64,000 bases of DNA from Heliocidaris erythrogramma (Eukaryota; Echinodermata; Echinoidea; Camarodonta; Echinometridae), in assembly GCA_025617745.1 (NCBI GenBank), contig CM046861.1:13292516-13356515 (forward strand), written 5' to 3'. Each line of letters starts with the position of its first letter. Positions within the stretch are counted from its first letter, which is position 1. Shown here in pieces: positions 1 through 12,861 of the stretch. The notes under the pieces were generated by a model. The model saw nothing but the letters and a program-made list of their open reading frames with translations. It was not told the origin of the DNA and did no database searches. Both the position numbers and the translations under genes were made by a program.

Positions 1-531
1 AAATTTCAAGCAGATTCTTTTATAAGTTGATCTCTTATCGCAAATTATTTATGGAGTTCAAACATAATGTATTGACTGTTGAAGATATGAGTATGTTTGA
101 TATGTCTATCAAGGGTCCTTGAAAAATGTATAAGATAGTCTTGTAGAACATGCTTTATATTGTGATGTCCTTCCTCTAGTCACCTTCAAGGAGAATTGCT
201 CATTAGGTTTACCAGTGAAGGGATTTACATGTACATATATGGTCAGACTTTGGCAATGACATTGACAGGGAAAGGTCACTTTAACTTGAGCCTTACAAAA
301 GTTGTTAAATGATTAAAGCACAAACTTGACCTGAATTTTTTTTGTCCTTCAATTGCTCTCAAGGAGAATTGTAGTGTACAGGTGAACTCTGAAGAGATCT
401 TTCTTTACAAGTGATCTTGAAGCCTATATTTGAAGAGATTTGTGGTCAGACTTTGGCAATGACAATGGCTGGTCCGATCAAGGCCACTCTAACTTCAGTC
501 TTACAATATTTGTTAAATCGTAAACTTTAAA
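1..531. repeat. Diverged tandem repeat, no gene seen
   Basis: Two diverged direct copies lie at about 178-330 and 352-515. Both contain a CAAGGAGAATTG block, and both contain GGTCAGACTTTGGCAATGAC (starting at 241 and 444). No exon-like open segment with splice sites was recognised, so this may be intergenic or upstream intron of the TLC-domain gene. Confidence 0.5.
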
Positions 532-1410
532 GGAGAATTAACACTAGAATATAAATGTACTTATGTTCAAAAGTGTAATATATTCTTAATCATTGACCTG
601 TATCACTTTAGAAATAAAATATCAGAAAAGGGTTTAAATCAAGACATTCTAGCACACGGTATCATCTGCTAACACTTCATGGGGGCTGCCATTTTCTTGA
701 TGACATGGAGTTGTACATTTCTGTACACCGTTCCGGTCAGGAAGATATTTTTAATCCACGAGCTAAATTGCTTCTATTCATTATAAAAAAGCCCCATATA
801 TGATGGAAAATACATAACAGGTGTATACATTTATTTTAAAATTTGAAATTTATAGATTTCTTTTTAAATTCTCCAGTTTTGCTAACTAGAAATCAATTTC
901 TTGGTCTTGCCTGGCAGAGCAGAACATAATTTATACAACGCGCATTCTGACTTTTGAAGTCCATTATCTCAAAGCAGGTGAATGCATAGTTTGTCACTAT
1001 TGACGCTCGGGGAAAGTCATCATCCATAAATTTGAATTAATTCGCTCTGTCATGTACGTCATAGTATAAAGAAAATACATTGATATTTAGTAAAATCGTA
1101 ATTTCCAAAGAAATATAAAACACATTTTCGTTTTTAGAATATATGTATATATCTGTTAAATATTTTAAATCTCAAATGGAATTTTGTATCAGGAAGAAAG
1201 ACAATTTTGCATTCGGATTAAAAATATCTTTATGTACACATCAAGGAAATGGCAGCCCCCTGGTATCGCTAGCAGACGATAAATCTTGCTGAGAAAATCC
1301 TGATTTATACCCATCTCGTATATTTTAATGCAAAACTACGTAGGGCTACAAGAAGGAATAGATTACATCTTTGAATATGAGCACATTTATATTTTGGGGT
1401 TAATTCCCCT
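532..1410. mobile_element. TTAA-flanked inverted-repeat element, copy A
   Basis: The element is bounded by TTAA at 528-531 and 1411-1414. The ends are inverted: AGGAGAATTAAC at the left and GTTAATTCCCCT at the right. Inside is a second, longer inverted pair around CATGGGGGCTGCCATTT (left about 676) and AAATGGCAGCCCCCTG (right about 1246). A related copy lies in opposite orientation at 23490-24393. There is no coding capacity, so it is a non-autonomous element. TTAA target sites suggest the piggyBac or Kolobok superfamilies (inference). Confidence 0.75.
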
Positions 1411-1898
1411 TTAAACTGATTTGTTTTGTTGTGAAACCTTTCTTATTAGTAAGTCTCATTACAATTTCTTTTACTTTCTTGCACATTGACTTGTTGTTTA
1501 TTTGAAATATCTCAATTCCATGAGAAAAAAAAGGATGATGGATAGGCAGGGGATATATGCCACTTGTATAATGAAAGCTTAAGAAATCTCAGATTTGGAG
1601 CCATACTTTGTCAACAAATATACACTTTACTTCATTAATCTAGTAACTTATTACCACAAAATATTGGAGGTTAAAATCAATCAACACAGTACACATGTAG
1701 ATCATCAATTTTGTAAAGAATTGTACTTTGTGAAAGAATGGGAAAACAAACATCGAGAGCGATTTAACTCTACAAAGCCCATAGAGCTGCTGGTTTTGTA
1801 AAGTTTCTCACCCTTTATAATAGCTAATGTCCTTCAATTTTCAATAGCTAACTTTTGACAAAGGATTTGATCATTTGAGACTATGTATGATTTTATAA
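1411..1898. other. No feature recognised
   Basis: AT-rich sequence. A short open frame at 1595-1801 has no recognisable protein similarity and no splice context. I see nothing functional here. Confidence 0.5.
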
Positions 1899-1900
1899 TA

Positions 1901-2703
1901 CACTAAAGGAAAAAAGAAACTTATAAAAGTTCAAGAGATCACCAAATTAAATTCTCTGCATGGAAATGTACCAAATTTGGATATAATGTTGATTCAATGC
2001 ATGGCTTTAAATGACAGTCAATAACAAAAAGTTTTCTTCAATGCCACAAAAGAAATATGCACTGAAGCAAAGGACTCTCTAATCCCCAAGTCACAAAGAC
2101 AAACTGCAGCCTTGTACACCATATGCATGTCAATGAATGAAACAAAAGAATTTCAAAAGGGATTTGCAAGTTCATATCCAAACAGATTAATAGCCAGTAT
2201 GTCCACCTCTAGCTTGCTGGCAAGCTGTACACCGTCTTCGCATGCTTCCGATCAGATTCGCGATGGTAGCCTGGGGAACATTGTTCCATTCCTCTTGCAG
2301 TGCTGCAATGAGCGTCTCCCTATTGATGGGTTGATTGTCACGCCTTGACACACGTCGACCAAGCTCTTCCCAGAGATGTTCAATTGGGGAACCGGCGCAC
2401 CATGGCAGAACATCAATATCCTCTTGCTCGAGGGGTGCAAATCCCTTTTGAAATTCTTTTGTTTCATTCATTGACATGCATATGGTGTACAAGGCTGCAG
2501 TTTGTCTTTGTGACTTGGGGATTAGAGAGTCCTTTGCTTCAGTGCACATTTCTTTTGTGGCATTGAAGAAAACTTTTTGTTATTGACTGTCATTTAAAGC
2601 CATGCATTGAATCAACATTATATCCAAATTTGGTACATTTCCATGCAGAGAATTTAATTTGGTGATCTCTTGAACTTTTATAAGTTTCTTTTTTCCTTTA
2701 GTG
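1901..2703. mobile_element. Tc1-type fold-back element with about 266-bp arms
   Basis: The arms at 1901-2166 and 2438-2703 are reverse complements with only one base difference that I could find (ATATGCAC against ATGTGCAC). The element starts CACTAAAGG, ends CCTTTAGTG, and is flanked by TA at 1899-1900 and 2704-2705, the target duplication typical of Tc1/mariner. The 271-bp centre holds the C-terminal part of a Tc1 transposase on the minus strand. The near-identity of the arms implies recent formation or gene conversion. Confidence 0.85.
2187..2437 (-). pseudogene. Tc1 transposase C-terminal fragment
   Basis: Minus-strand frame ending at 2187. It contains the Tc1-family signature PIEHLWEELGRRV, then EEWNNVPQ and a terminal SMRRRC-x6-ARGGHT-x-Y motif, as in the last third of Tc1/mariner transposases. 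The DNA-binding domain and first catalytic Asp residues are absent. Upstream the frame runs into the fold-back arm, so this is a fragment captured between the two arms and not a functional enzyme. Confidence 0.85.
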
Positions 2704-2718
2704 TAGTTATACAGACCT

Positions 2719-2852
2719 GGATCCTGTTTCATAAAAATTGCGATCAATAACAACTGCCCGATTTCTATAATAAATTTGCTCACAGCCAATCAGATTCAAG
2801 GATTTTAGAAGCTTATAAAAATTGTAACTTGTTTAATTGATAACAAGTTTTA
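2719..2852. mobile_element. Fold-back MITE, CAATCAGATT family
   Basis: Imperfect palindrome running from a CCTGTTTCATAAAA-type end to TAACAAGTTTTAT. Its core, AGCCAATCAGATTCAAGG, is shared with elements at 31584-31733, 37674-37817 and 47599-47747 and with the 180-bp array at 12862-13757. No coding capacity. Confidence 0.6.
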
Positions 2853-3303
2853 TTGATATTTTCACCTTTGATGTACTTCTTCCCAAAAGTACATGTTTGC
2901 CTCTGAGCCAACAAATGATAGTCACATTTTTTACTTGTGAGGTGGCCAATTTCATAGAGTAGCCAAGAAACAAAGTAGAATAGTACCTGGATAACTTCCT
3001 TCCTTTATACATTGCTTTCCAGATGTTCCAATTAATTCATGCCAAAATATCAACAATTTATGAAATTCTCAATAAAAGCAGATTCTACATTTTTTTTTTT
3101 TTTGAGGGGGGGGGGGGGGGGTGGGGTGTTGGAGGGAGCTAGTGATGGTTGACATGTACATGTATGTATGGGGTATATTTTGGTGTACATTCATAATTTG
3201 TTTTTCTCCGCACTGTTTTTTTTTTTTTTTTTTTTCCTGTGAAACAATCCTGACACTTTTATCTTGAATACTAAGTGTTTACAAATCTCTTCTTATTTTG
3301 CAG

Positions 3304-6300
3304 GTTATTTTGTGTATGATTTCCTAGATATGCTTGCATATAAGAAGATATCCAGCTCATGGCCATTACTTCTTCATCACATTGTTGTAAGTATTACTGT
3401 TAAAATGATCCTTAAGGCTCGTTCACATATGAGGTAGTAAACCGTGGCGTTACATTAACCCATAGCAGTATTGAGCTTGCTGAAGGTCTAATTTAATCAG
3501 CTTTCATTCCTAAAATTGGCAACAATTATCATTATCCACTCTTACATCTACATAGTTTGAAAAAATAAAAATGGATATAACATGAAACCAAAATGATTGA
3601 TAAATACAAAATTTAATTTAAAAAATTACCAATTTGCACACAGAAATAGTGATTGTATGATTTTCACTGTGTTGCCAATTTAGAGAGTTTAATGATTAGT
3701 TACAATTAAAGGGAAGGTTGAGTTCTGGGAAAGGTGAAAAATAATTTGTGAGCTTTCTCATTGCTTTTGTGTCAGTTTGGAAGAACGTCATAGTAGAAAT
3801 GCCCCCTGAAAAGGATTTCTCTTCAAATGCCCTTATGTTTGAAATATGACGAAAAATAGCTGAAGTGTTCGGGCCGAACATTCATGCCACATCTGTGTGC
3901 AGTCCCATATACCCATTTCTGTGTGTGGTGCATGTGCTTTGAGCGAGTTTGGGTTAACTTTTTCTCATTTTGATAATTCCAAAACCTCACAGTATACACC
4001 AATCCTTATTTAGACATACATGTATCAACCTTTCCCAATAGACTGCTTCTGTAATGTATACAAATTTATGCACATATATTCTCTGAGCCCCGAGTGATGA
4101 GCAATTCTATTAACCTGATTTTTATAAATGAGCTTCAGTGCTTGGAATCCAGTTTGCATACATTTTTTGTTACTATGTCCGGCAAGCTTTCAGGTTGTCA
4201 AGAACAACCTTTGTTTGAAAGGTTTGTATAAAATTTGCATACATTACCGAAGCAGTCTATTGCTTCCAGAGAGTTTCTTTCACAATGTAATCACATGAAC
4301 AGAACTCAACTTTATATTTAAATCGCTCTTATTCGAGAACAGCACAGCATACTGCATCAGAAATGGACTCAAATTTTTCAGTGAATTTTTTCTCTTTCTG
4401 CTAATGTATATTGTGTACATGTAAGTGCTAATAATAATAATAATAATACATAACATTTATATTGCGCTTAATACAATGTTTCTAAGCGCCGAAGTATTAT
4501 TACCCTGGCTTTAGCCCAGCTGCCCTATGAGGCGCTGAAAGCATTCAAGGAATAAATTCCTACCAGGTACCCATTTACTACACCTGGGTGGAGAGTGGCA
4601 AATGTATATTAATGTCTTGCCAAAGGACATTAGTGCCGCGGCGGGACTCGAACCACGAACCATGAGATCCACATTCCGGTGACGTATCCACTAGACCACG
4701 ACACCTCCATTTCTTCTCATTTTGATAATTCCAAAACCTCACAGTATACACCAATCCTTATTTAGACATGATCAACCTTTCCCAATTGCTTCCAGACAGT
4801 TTCTTTCACAAACGATTTACTACACCTGGGTGGAGAGTGGCAAATGTAGATTAATGTCTTGCCATAGGACATTAATGCCTTGCCAAAGAACATTAGTGCC
4901 GCGGCGGGACTCGAACCACGAACCATGAGATCCACATTCCGGTGACGTATCCACTAGACCACGACACCTCCATTTCTTCTCATTTTGATAATTCCAAAAC
5001 CTCACAGTATACACCAATCCTTATTTAGACATGACCAACATTTCCCAATTGCTTCCAGACAGTTTCTTTCACAAACTTTATATTTAAATCGCTCTTATTT
5101 GAGAACAGCACAGCATACTGCATCAGAAATGGACTCAAATTTTTCAGTGATTTTTTTTCTCTTTCTGCTAATGTATATTGTGTACATGTAAGTGCTAGCT
5201 TTCTGGACCCACAGATACTGCAAAGGTGTCACTAAAAGAAGACTGTATTGCTATGGGTTAATGTAATGCACTTCATATTTCTGTATATGATGTAGATATA
5301 TGTAAGTGAGAAACAAATTAGTGAAAGTTTCAGAAGAATCAGACAAAGCACAAAGAAAGATATGAATGTTTTGAAAATGAAGACGTGGATTTGGGGAATC
5401 CCTCATCATCGCGGTGAATCCGGTCATGATGTGTGATGTCATGCATAGAGAACTCTCCCATCTTTTTTGAACCCAAATTGCATGAATTCTTATGGTGAAA
5501 CAGATTTTTATTCACAGAAAGACTTATAAAAACATGTTACCCTATAAAAAAGGGGAAATTTTGTAAAAAATATTTACTACAACATCAAAATATCATGATC
5601 CTCATTACACAAATTGCTTGTCAAGTTTGTGTTTTGGAAATAATAAAAAATGTAATTAAAAAGCAAATGCTGAGTGATATATGTATATCTCTTGTATCAA
5701 TAAGTGTGCAATAGATGTCCCATTCTCCTCAGTGCGATTGCCAAAATCATCCAAATAGATGTAGAAAATAAAGTTTGTTATGTGTACAAAAACGATGTCC
5801 AATTTCCTCATTTAACATCCTTGTTGAGTGACTAAACTATCTTGCTTGAAAATTCCAGTCTGCTTTTCATCAATTCAAATATTATATGGTTACACACAAT
5901 TAAACAATGGAGATGCTGGTTTTAAAAAATTATAAATGGCACTTTTAAAAGTCTGGGCTTAGATGAAATAGCATGTGCATTGGATTATTGTCATGGTAAA
6001 ATTGATCATGAATATCTATTACTTTTAATTAAGATTGCTTACTTGGGCATGCAAAGCAATGTTTCACTGCTGTGCACATGCTTGTTGTTTTAATTTTACA
6101 TGAAGTCAGTAATATAGGCTATTTCCAATCATATTATTCAAATTGAGCTGTACAGTGAAAGGTCTGATATCACATGAACATTCATGTGATAGATCAACCC
6201 ACCACTTTTCATTTATCCATCCTTATCTAATTCAGTCTCAGATTTTATACCAGAGTATGCCTACATGATATTCAGTGTGTATGCCTATATTAGAAAGGTA

Positions 6301-9300
6301 CATTGTAAATTTAAAATGAAGTAACATACATGAAGAGTGTACATATTACGGTGCCTTTTGAAATGGCAAATGCATAATTTTAGTTAATACTTTAAACAAA
6401 TCAGAAAAAAAAGTGGATGGGGGCTGATGGGGATTTTCACCCTAAAAACATGGCGTGGTAAACAAAAAGAGTCATGAATAAGGGTTGGAATATCAAATGA
6501 ATTACACTTTTCAGTTTTTATTTTCATTAATACATTCATCTAAGACAAGGACATTGTCTTACAGTATAAGAACTAGAGTTGAACAAGTACAACTATACAT
6601 ATAGGCTGTAGAACAGTCACGAAGTGAGGAGTGAGTGGTATTTATCAGAAGGGGGAAAATAGCACTTATTAGAAAGTGAAAGGGGAATAATCTAACAAAA
6701 AATGGGGCACTCTTCAGATTTGAAAAAAAAGGGAGAATTGTCTAAAGGGGAAAAGGGCAATGGGGGGGGGGGGGAGACACTTGTCAGAAGTAAAAAAAAG
6801 GCATCCATGAGATTTGAAAGGGAGTACTTATCAAAATGGGAAAGGGGCATTTATAAGAAAGGAATATTGTCACTTATTCTGAAGTAAAGAATGGAAAAAG
6901 GGGCACTTAACAAGAGGGGAAAAGGAGACTTAATGGAAAGGAAAAGGGGGACTTATCAGAGATAAATAGGGGCACTCATCAGAATTTAAAAGGGGCACTT
7001 ATTAGGATTGGGAAAGGGCATTAAATGGAAAGAAAAAGGGGCACTTATGAGACTTGAAAAAGGGCACTTTATCGGAAGGGGAAAAGAGCACTTATACAAG
7101 AGAAAATGGGGCACTTATCAGAGTGAAGAGGGGCACCTTTCAAAAGTAAAAAGGGGCACTATGGGTGCTTGAAAAAGTGGGTAGGGGCACTGTGCACACT
7201 CCCCCCCCCCCCCCCCCCCCCCTCCCTGAGTGCCGCATCTGGTAAAAAGGACACATTTGTATCAGTACATATTGGTAGGCTGTCCTGTTGGTTTGGCGGT
7301 CTACTGAGATAATCCCAGCATATTGTTCTATAATAGGTAATGAACAGTGACAAAATGTAATAAATGAAGCTATATTTGAGTAGTCGCAATCTTCTCAGTG
7401 CATTCTCTTTGTTGATATAGTTGGTAACTGCTGTTTGAAATAACAAGGAATAATGGTGGTTAAAAAGTACAATTAACTCATATCTGTGTGGGAGAGGGAC
7501 TTCAAAAAACATATTCCAGTTTTTGGTTTTTTTTTTTTAATATACATGTAACTTTAAAGTGTTTGATTTTACAGTGTTGGTGTGTGACCTCCAAATTCAC
7601 GGTAGGTCAGGTATACTCAATAGATTATTCTAAAAAGAGAGTGTTCATGTATATATTGACTCATAATCAGGGTACTGAAAAATTTCCTGTTGTTAACGAC
7701 CTTAAACAGGCAAGAGAAGATTAATGAAGATATACTTGAGAAGTCGCATTCATTTTAATGTCATATCTGCGTTTATATAGACTTTAATAGTTACGGTATC
7801 TGCTGTTTGAAGTAGTAACAAAGAATAATGATTTTTTTAAATGTACTATGCAAGATTAGGTCTATGTGGGACAGGTACTTCGAAAAAGAAATGTCACTGT
7901 CTGGTTTGTTTCCTTTCAATATTGAAATGTTAAAAAGATTAATGGTTTTTATTTCTAATATTTTTTAAAGATAAACACAATACAAAAATTAAGTTCCCCC
8001 TAAAACAAATCTCTGTAATTTCTGATCGGGATTCTTTGAGGAAATCTGAATGTACAGAGACATGTACATGTAGCTGTATTTCCCAGCTACATGTACCTTT
8101 CATGTGAAATTTAGGGGAAATCTTTTGATCATGCTTCAGTGATGCGCTAAAGGCAAAATGGCAACTGTTTAAAGTTCACAAGCTTAATATCATAACTTTG
8201 ATTCAATGATATTGGAACAAATTTCAAATTTTCAGCATCAGAAGGCATGCAACAAACGTTTTTATGTGCTTCCTATACATGTCAATGACTTGTGCACAAG
8301 TTTTTGAGGGAGTACCAAATCTATACATTACCTTTAAAGTATGAAGTTAAAGCTGAATGAGAAGGTTGAGTTGTGGTAACGCACCAATCACAAATGTTCT
8401 ACAATAACGCATGCACAGTCTGTTCCAGTCAATCTAAGCCACGTACGTGCATGTTCAAGAAACTATTCTAGAAATCATATATTTCACATGTACTGTACGT
8501 GTAGGATTAATTAAAATGCTGAAAAAGTTACAATTGGTAATTTTCACGCTCTATAAGGAACTTAAGCTTAGTGACGAATGCACATGAGCACACGTGGGGA
8601 AAATTTTGAAATGTGTAAGATGGCCTGAAACATGCCCAAAATTAATTCTAGATCAATTTAAGCATTTTCACATTTTGCATGCGCGCAACTGTACTGATGT
8701 GTGCATACTCGCACACACACTTTTTTCAAACAATTGCTTATGTAATTAACTTGCATCATGCCAAATTATGGTTATGTCATGACTTTCTGTTGCAGAGATA
8801 AAGTGTATGTCAGAGTTTTACAAAATGACTATAGTCATTTGTAAGACTTGGCAGTGATTCAATTCATACTAAATGTTTTGAAAGCAGTTGTCAAAGCAAA
8901 GCAGTCGTCTGTTGAAATGAATTTGATCATGCGGTTACTGCAGATTGCATGGATTGGGATTCACTATGATGTGTGTGGTCAATTATGCAGCTGTTGATGA
9001 AAAATAAGCACAAGTTATGAAAATGATTTTTTATTGAGAAGTGGCATTGTCATGCACAGATTTTCCAATTATTTTCAGGTTTTTTGTGCACACGTACATG
9101 TACCTCCAAATGTATAGAATAGGTGTAGTATTGAACTATGAAACCAAACTTCTAACAAAGGAAGAAAGTGTTTTAGAAAATTTGATATTAATTGTTCATT
9201 TTATCATCCTTATCCTATGTTGTAAAGTCAGTAATTAGCAAATAATATGGAGTTGGAAGTGTCGTATTCTTCCATATTTATTCATATGGAAGTTATTTTT

Positions 9301-10557
9301 ATTTAACAATGAAACAAATAATGAAAATTGAAAATTTGACTCTTCAAAGTCTATTTTTGAATATTTGAGGGGGGGGGGGGGGGGAGAGGGGGAATTTCAT
9401 GGTACAGAAGGGGTAAAAAGATAATTTGAGTCAAGATGCAATCAAGTAGAATTTTGACTCCAAGTTGAATATTGCTATTTGGGGGTTAGGAACAACCATA
9501 CAGTGTACATGTACGTGCACATATAAGTTAATGAAATATAAAATGCATCACATGTCAAATTATTCAGTTAAAGTCAGTTAAATTCAGTTATAATTGAAAG
9601 CCAATTTGGTGTAGAGTGCTAAAGGTCATCAAGTTTGTATTCCTAAAATATGAATTTGATATTCCCAGTGACTTTAATACACAAAATCATCCCGATCATC
9701 CTAATGTGGAGTGGTGCATGAAAACTTAATTTCTTGCCTGTCACGCAAGTTACCCTAGTAAAATTGTGTTTTATTCAAGAGAAATATATGTGCTAGTAAT
9801 TGTCTCTATGCCAAAATCTACCACTTCAATACCTACACTAAATATTAAAGAAGATATGTGCACAGGATATAGCTTTGTCAGAAGATTTTAAAGTAGAAGT
9901 TTCCTTCAAATATCACGGGAGTCATGATGGAATTAATAGCTGTCATGCACACTGACCTTAATACAAAGTCATATCCGAACCTTACAAAGTCATATCCGAA
10001 CCTCTAACATAAAAGTCAACATGGAGCCCTGGGGTAACACTGAAAATTTTGCTTACAAGTAAGGCCTTATATGTACATGTACGTGTACATGTACATGTCT
10101 ATCTCAAATTTATGTTTGTTCTGAATTCATTCATCATTTTTCACCACTCTTCTCTCCCTCCCCCCCCCCCCCCCCCCAGATATTCACATGTTTCGGGGTA
10201 AGCCTGTACTACCAGCATTACATTGGGTATGCCGTGGTGGCGCTCATGGCGGAAGTCAACAGCATATTCCTTCACCTGCGGCAGCTCTTACTCATGAATG
10301 GCTATCCTAAGTCGTCTACCACCTACGTCATCAATAGCATCGTAAACGTGACCACGTACATTGTGTTCCGGTTTGGCGTCCTGATCTGGATGGCATTTTG
10401 GCTGTCGCAGCACACGCAGGAGTTGCCAATAACCATGTCCCTCTTGGCCGGCTGCGGACTCACAATCATGCTCGTCGTGAACTTTGTGCTCTTCTTAAGA
10501 CTCCTCGTCAGCGATTTTCTTTCAAACAGTGGATACAAGGACGTTTTAGACAATTGA
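3304..10557 (+). CDS. TLC domain-containing protein, TLCD1/TLCD2-like (3' exons)
   Basis: Two coding exons are seen: 3304-3386 (after CAG, before GTAAGT) and 10180-10557 (after a C-rich tract ending in AG; stop TGA at 10555-10557). The junction is phase 0. Exon 1 here starts in mid-gene with two bases of a codon and encodes YFVYDFLDML and the TLC histidine motif LLLHHIV. Exon 2 encodes FTCFGVSLYY, then AEVNSIFLHLRQLL, YIVFRFGVLIWM and a final LRLLVSDFL, with several hydrophobic membrane segments. This pattern matches TLCD1/TLCD2, plasma-membrane proteins reported to limit polyunsaturated phospholipid content and so membrane fluidity. The N-terminal exons were not found and may lie upstream of the window. 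The 6.8-kb intron is full of repeats. TLCD1 and TLCD2 cannot be separated by eye. Confidence 0.85.
3700..3910. repeat. Dispersed repeat, partner at 57345-57550
   Basis: About 200 bp shared in the same orientation with 57345-57550. Both contain the block GTCAGTTTGGAAGAA and end with CATGCCACATSTGTG followed by a TCCCAT block. No coding capacity or clean termini seen, so the superfamily is unknown. Confidence 0.55.
4431..4708 (-). mobile_element. tRNA-derived SINE
   Basis: Read on the minus strand, the head has a box A-like TGGTCTAGTGG and a box B-like GGTTCGAGTCC, as in a Pol III tRNA promoter. A unique body follows, containing TTTGCCACTCTCCACCC, and then an (ATT)n tail next to 4431-4440. This is the best-preserved head of the SINE family in the window. 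Related heads or bodies occur at 4817, 32405, 36535 and 42010. Confidence 0.8.
4817..4971 (-). mobile_element. Truncated tRNA-derived SINE, duplicated copy
   Basis: Same head and proximal body as the SINE at 4431-4708, but truncated after the CTCCACCC region. It contains a small internal duplication of the ATTAATGYCTTGCC block. It lies within the local tandem duplication and was probably copied with it, not inserted separately. Confidence 0.7.
6640..7193. repeat. Degenerate purine-rich minisatellite
   Basis: About eighteen loose copies of a 25-35 bp unit resembling AAAAGGGGCACTTATCAGA, almost all purine on the plus strand apart from the CACTTATC core. The array ends at a run of about 20 C (7201-7222). 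It lies in the large intron of the TLC-domain gene. The short open frame through it (6702-6887) is repeat-driven and not considered a gene. Confidence 0.7.
7365..7905. repeat. Diverged direct duplication of about 170 bp
   Basis: The segments 7365-7530 and 7727-7905 align in the same orientation. They share TTGAG-AGTCGCA, CTGCTGTTTGAA, CAA-GAATAATG and TCT(G)TGTGGGA blocks about 355 bp apart. No open frame spans them. Confidence 0.5.
7906..10179. other. Rest of TLC-gene intron, no gene seen
   Basis: AT-rich intron. A short perfect hairpin lies at about 8063-8098 (TACATGTAGCTG against CAGCTACATGTA), with ACATGTACGTG-type runs near 10070-10100 and a G run at about 9368. A C run of about 20 (10158-10177) forms the polypyrimidine tract of the downstream splice acceptor. 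No exon-like segment was recognised between the two TLC exons, whose phases already join. Confidence 0.5.
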
Positions 10558-12504
10558 GCTTCCACTGGCCATCCATCTCAACAGTTCTTTTTTATACATA
10601 TATATATATACAAAAAAATATATGCACCATCGGGCTCAAATCAAGTTCTCTATGAAGAAATCCTTTTATATTTTGTATGATTTATGAGAAATTCATTTTG
10701 CATTCACCAATCAGCCTGTGAACACATGTGTATTTTTTGATGAACAGTGTATGCACATTTTTAATTTTGTTGTGAGTGGGACTATTCACAAAAACAATAT
10801 TTTGGTGACTAGCCATTGGAGTGCCTGTGGGAGAAATCATGTTTTAAAAATATTTTGTAGTATGTTTAGGAGGATGACATTCTAATTTCCAAAAGTACTT
10901 TATCACAAAGGAGTTACGGTGTACTCGTGTAATTCATTTGGCCAATGATCCGTGGGTTTTTATTGCCATACGGTGAACCAAACATGCAAAGTTTAAGTGG
11001 TGGGTGTAATGAAGAGGTTTTTTAGAGTTGATTTTAAGCTCTTCATGAGTATGCTTGATGTTTAAAGTCAATCCAGATTTCAGATACATCCATGAAACTG
11101 CTGCAGGGAATCGCAAACATAGGCGCCTTATACGGCCGGCTAGAGACTTCAGCTTGCGAAAGTTGACTGCTGTAATAATCTTATTCATTATTATAATAAT
11201 TTCGCAGTCTGAAACTTTTGCGACTCTGGACCAAGCGGGAAATTCGCAGAAGTTTCTTCCTTCATGCAAGGTCTCTGGTCGTACAGTAAGATTTAACTTT
11301 CTCTGAGCACTGCAAAGCTGGAAGACAAAGGATGGAGAGATTCATACCTGTAGTCCCACAAATGGTTATTCCTGCAGGGAAAAGATCCTTCTTCTCAGCT
11401 GCCAAGCAGCACTGCCATTCCACCCGATGATAAAGAAAATGAAACATGAATGTATCCAGTCTGGGACATCCATAATCACTGCATTAACCCCCAGCTGTGA
11501 ATGCCAGTCAAAGCTCTGCCAAGGGAGAGAGCACATGCCGTACACCTGTCCAACTTCCTTGCTTCAAGACTGATTTGTAATTATCCACCACTCTACAGTT
11601 TGTTCCCCTTGAAATTCTGTATCTATTATTCAATGTGATCTCATTATAATGTATAATTCAGTGTAATATACATGTACATGTATTTATATCACTGCCTTCT
11701 GTGATACAAATTTAAGTAATTTTTTTATTTTACAAGATGGATGAAATCCAAGTGATTTTTAATGCATCATATTTCACAAACATTATTTAAACAGTGGTTG
11801 CTGACATTTTATGATCACTTGAAATTTAGAGAATACATGTAAAACATCTGCTAAACTATCATGTAATCATGTAAACTTTAATATACGGATGCAGGTATTT
11901 GAATAGTTTGCAACAATTCAAGTAAATTATACATGGATTAAAATGTACAACATCTTGTAGCCAAGCAACTGACCCCAATTTAATGAAGAGTGTGATCGCC
12001 ATTCAACTTGAGTTTAAACCAGAAATCAGAATTTGTGTACACGTACGCTCGGAAATGAAGCCTGTATTTATTTGTGTAAAGGGTAAATTTTATGATGTTC
12101 CCTACTTCTATACATCATGAAGAGTGCTACTGGTATTAGATGACTACTTCTATGAAGACTCTCCTAAAGGATACTCTTCTTCTAACTCATTAGTAATAAT
12201 GGAAATGAAAATCTTAAGGGCTTTGAAGAAATATGAAGGTTGGAAGACAGGGTTGGGCCAATGTCTCCGTTATGAACGTTTTAACGTGAAGCCTTGCCAC
12301 TCGTGGACATGTGTGACATTACGTCTTTGTGGTAAAAAAGAAGAAGAGGAAAATATAGCCTCGTTCACAAACGATTTAAATTGTATGAAGAAAAAAGAAA
12401 GCGTTGTGAAAGGCATGTCCACACACCAGAGCTATCTGAATAGTCCTTTCTCCCATCCCACTCGTGTCCTGCATATTTTTCTTCCAATACTTTATCTGAT
12501 AATG
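10558..12504. other. 3' flank of the TLC-domain gene
   Basis: Probably 3' untranslated region, then intergenic DNA. No AATAAA was found near the stop; an ATTAAA is present near 11937. Open frames here (such as 12124-12525, which begins without ATG and runs into the next MITE) have no recognisable protein features. Confidence 0.45.
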
Positions 12505-12683
12505 TACAGTGGAAACTCAGTATAACAAGGTCCTTGGGACCATCAAAATTACCTTGCTATAGCAGGAATCTCGTTACATCAGGTTAAAAAACAATAGATT
12601 ATAAAAAGCTGGGACAGGAATGCTACATTGTTCTATCAAGAATATTGTTATATCAGACCTCTTTATACTGAGTTTCCACTGTA
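12505..12683. mobile_element. Fold-back MITE, TACAGTGGAAACTC family
   Basis: The ends are inverted copies of TACAGTGGAAACTCAGTATA. A second member with the same ends lies at 46121-46243, and a more distant TACAGTCAAACCTG element at 20948-21159. No coding capacity; the superfamily is unassigned. Confidence 0.7.
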
Positions 12684-12861
12684 TAAGTAATTTTGCTTTA
12701 TAGAGGCCTTTGTTGTGCTCGGCTACCTTTTTTCACTGCCGTATGCTATTCATTTACGTATAAATTGTCTTATATTTTGCTGTAGCCGTGTGGCACATCT
12801 GCTGCGGCAGTTTACCTCTTCAGGTATGAACGAGTCTTAACCCTATGCCTACGGGAACCGG

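Larger units (their letters stand above)
3960..5200. repeat. Local tandem duplication containing SINE copies
   Basis: A block beginning TTTGATAATTCCAAAACC occurs three times (about 3969, 4720 and 4983). The last two lie 263 bp apart and are nearly identical. The segment TCGCTCTTATT-GAGAACAGC and what follows at about 4323-4430 recurs at about 5090-5197. The unit includes the SINE head, so a SINE insertion was later amplified together with host DNA. It lies in the large intron of the TLC-domain gene. Confidence 0.7.

Noticed and set aside
4640..4708. Functional tRNA gene on the minus strand
   Set aside because: A and B boxes are present, but the cloverleaf is imperfect and the sequence continues into a SINE body and tail shared by other copies.
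12124..12525. 133-codon open frame downstream of the TLC-domain gene
   Set aside because: It starts at GTG, not ATG, shows no domain or splice context, and its 3' end runs into the fold-back MITE at 12505.
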